A DNA stretch of 6,074 nucleotides, taken from positions 1 through 6,074 of the forward strand of contig JAJCYK010000634.1 in NCBI GenBank assembly GCA_029262935.1. Direction: 5' to 3'. Below, piece by piece: positions 5,576 through 6,074 of this stretch. The translations under genes and the position numbers were made by a program. Each line of letters starts with the position of its first letter. Position 1 is the stretch's first letter. The notes beneath the pieces are model-generated. The model saw only the letters and a program-made list of their open reading frames with translations, searched no databases and was not told the DNA's origin. Origin of the DNA: Cytophagales bacterium. Its GTDB lineage: Bacteria; Bacteroidota; Bacteroidia; Cytophagales; Cyclobacteriaceae.

Positions 5576-6074
5576 TTAAATATTATTTGCTTTTTTTATG
5601 TACAATTCCAAAGCGCCAGTCATGGATGGGGCATTGGGCAATGGTGCTTGAATATCCAAATTTAACTCTGCATCTAACACAGCTTTAGCAGTGGTAGGCC
5701 CAAAAGCTGCTATGCGCGTCTTATTTTGCTTAAACCCTGGGAAGTTTACAAACAACGAATTAATTCCTGACGGACTATAAAATGCAATTACATCATAGTT
5801 GACATTTGCCAAATCCGACAAATCACTGGCTACGGTTTTATAAATTACCGCTTCAGAATGTTGAAATCCGTTTTCATCCAAAAAATTTGGGATGTCATTC
5901 TTGCGAATATTGGAGCAAGGGAATATGTACTTTTCGTTTTTGTGCTTTTTTAAGATTTCTATTAAATCCATAGCCGTACGCGATCCTGTAAATATCTTTC
6001 TTTTACGGATTACGATATATTTCTGCAGGTAATTGGCCGTCTGTTCCGAAATACAAAAGTACTTCATATCAGCC
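5576..6074 (-). CDS. hemD: Uroporphyrinogen-III synthase (HemD), 5' end cut by window edge
   Basis: HemD closes and rearranges hydroxymethylbilane to uroporphyrinogen III, the branch point of heme and other tetrapyrroles; it is a cytoplasmic enzyme. Only the C-terminal 165 codons are present. The frame stays open past the ATG at 6065-6067 to the edge (GCT GAT precede it), and family members are about 250 residues, so that ATG is almost certainly internal and roughly 85 N-terminal residues are missing. Visible family features are MKYFCISEQTANYLQKYI, then TGSRTAMDLIEILKKHK, FPCSNIRKNDIPNFL, the segment YDVIAFYSPSGINSLFVNFP, and AAFGPTTAKAVLDAELNLDI followed by PNAPSMTGALELYI. The last two are the SPS-G and G-TTA motifs usual in the second HemD domain. 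It lies 154 bp before porP; a functional link with the T9SS is not evident. Confidence 0.88.
   Translation of the reverse strand, partial: ADMKYFCISEQTANYLQKYIVIRKRKIFTGSRTAMDLIEILKKHKNEKYIFPCSNIRKNDIPNFLDENGFQHSEAVIYKTVASDLSDLANVNYDVIAFYSPSGINSLFVNFPGFKQNKTRIAAFGPTTAKAVLDAELNLDIQAPLPNAPSMTGALELYIKKANNI

Noticed and set aside
5654..5664. TAnnTTTG-like box on the minus strand inside hemD
   Set aside because: It lies in conserved coding sequence over 200 bp before porP and has no clear -33 partner; chance is likely in AT-rich DNA.

Overview
The window comes from a member of the Bacteroidota. It carries the core of the type IX secretion system (T9SS) and gliding machinery, which is known only from that phylum. 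All genes lie on the minus strand and are read from high to low coordinates: a 5'-truncated hemD-like uroporphyrinogen-III synthase (5576-6074), a PorP/SprF-family outer-membrane protein (4465-5421), the gldK lipoprotein (3199-4236), gldL (2325-3125), gldM (704-2278), and gldN (1-691), which runs off the left edge. The gene order, the AT-rich spacers and the mostly absent Shine-Dalgarno sequences fit Bacteroidota. I would guess Flavobacteriales or a neighbouring order, but the window does not settle family or genus.

Layout. In the right part, hemD is followed by a 154-bp spacer and porP/sprF. Next comes the longest non-coding stretch, the 228-bp spacer at 4237-4464. Read on the minus strand it holds an AT-rich hairpin with a T-run, then a good match to the Bacteroidota -7 promoter box, then a 15-bp dyad ending in an SD-like AGGTG just before gldK. 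I read this as the start of a gldKLMN transcription unit. Within that unit the spacers are 73, 46 and 12 bp. No gap reaches 300 bp, and I see no RNA genes, insertion sequences or CRISPR arrays.

How the genes work together (family knowledge). GldL and GldM form the inner-membrane motor that turns proton flow into mechanical work. GldM crosses the periplasm to the ring of GldK (lipoprotein) and GldN under the outer membrane. PorP/SprF-type barrels join the outer-membrane part of the system. The residues recalled as critical for the motor (GldL E53, K35, H38, Y21; GldM R9) are all present. HemD belongs to tetrapyrrole synthesis and is probably only a neighbour.

The system itself is well described, not new. 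The details most worth a second look are a gapless 56-residue tandem duplication in the GldL cytoplasmic tail, an acidic Trp-Gly-Asp-rich insert in GldN, loss of both FGE catalytic cysteines in GldK, and the regulatory layout before gldK.
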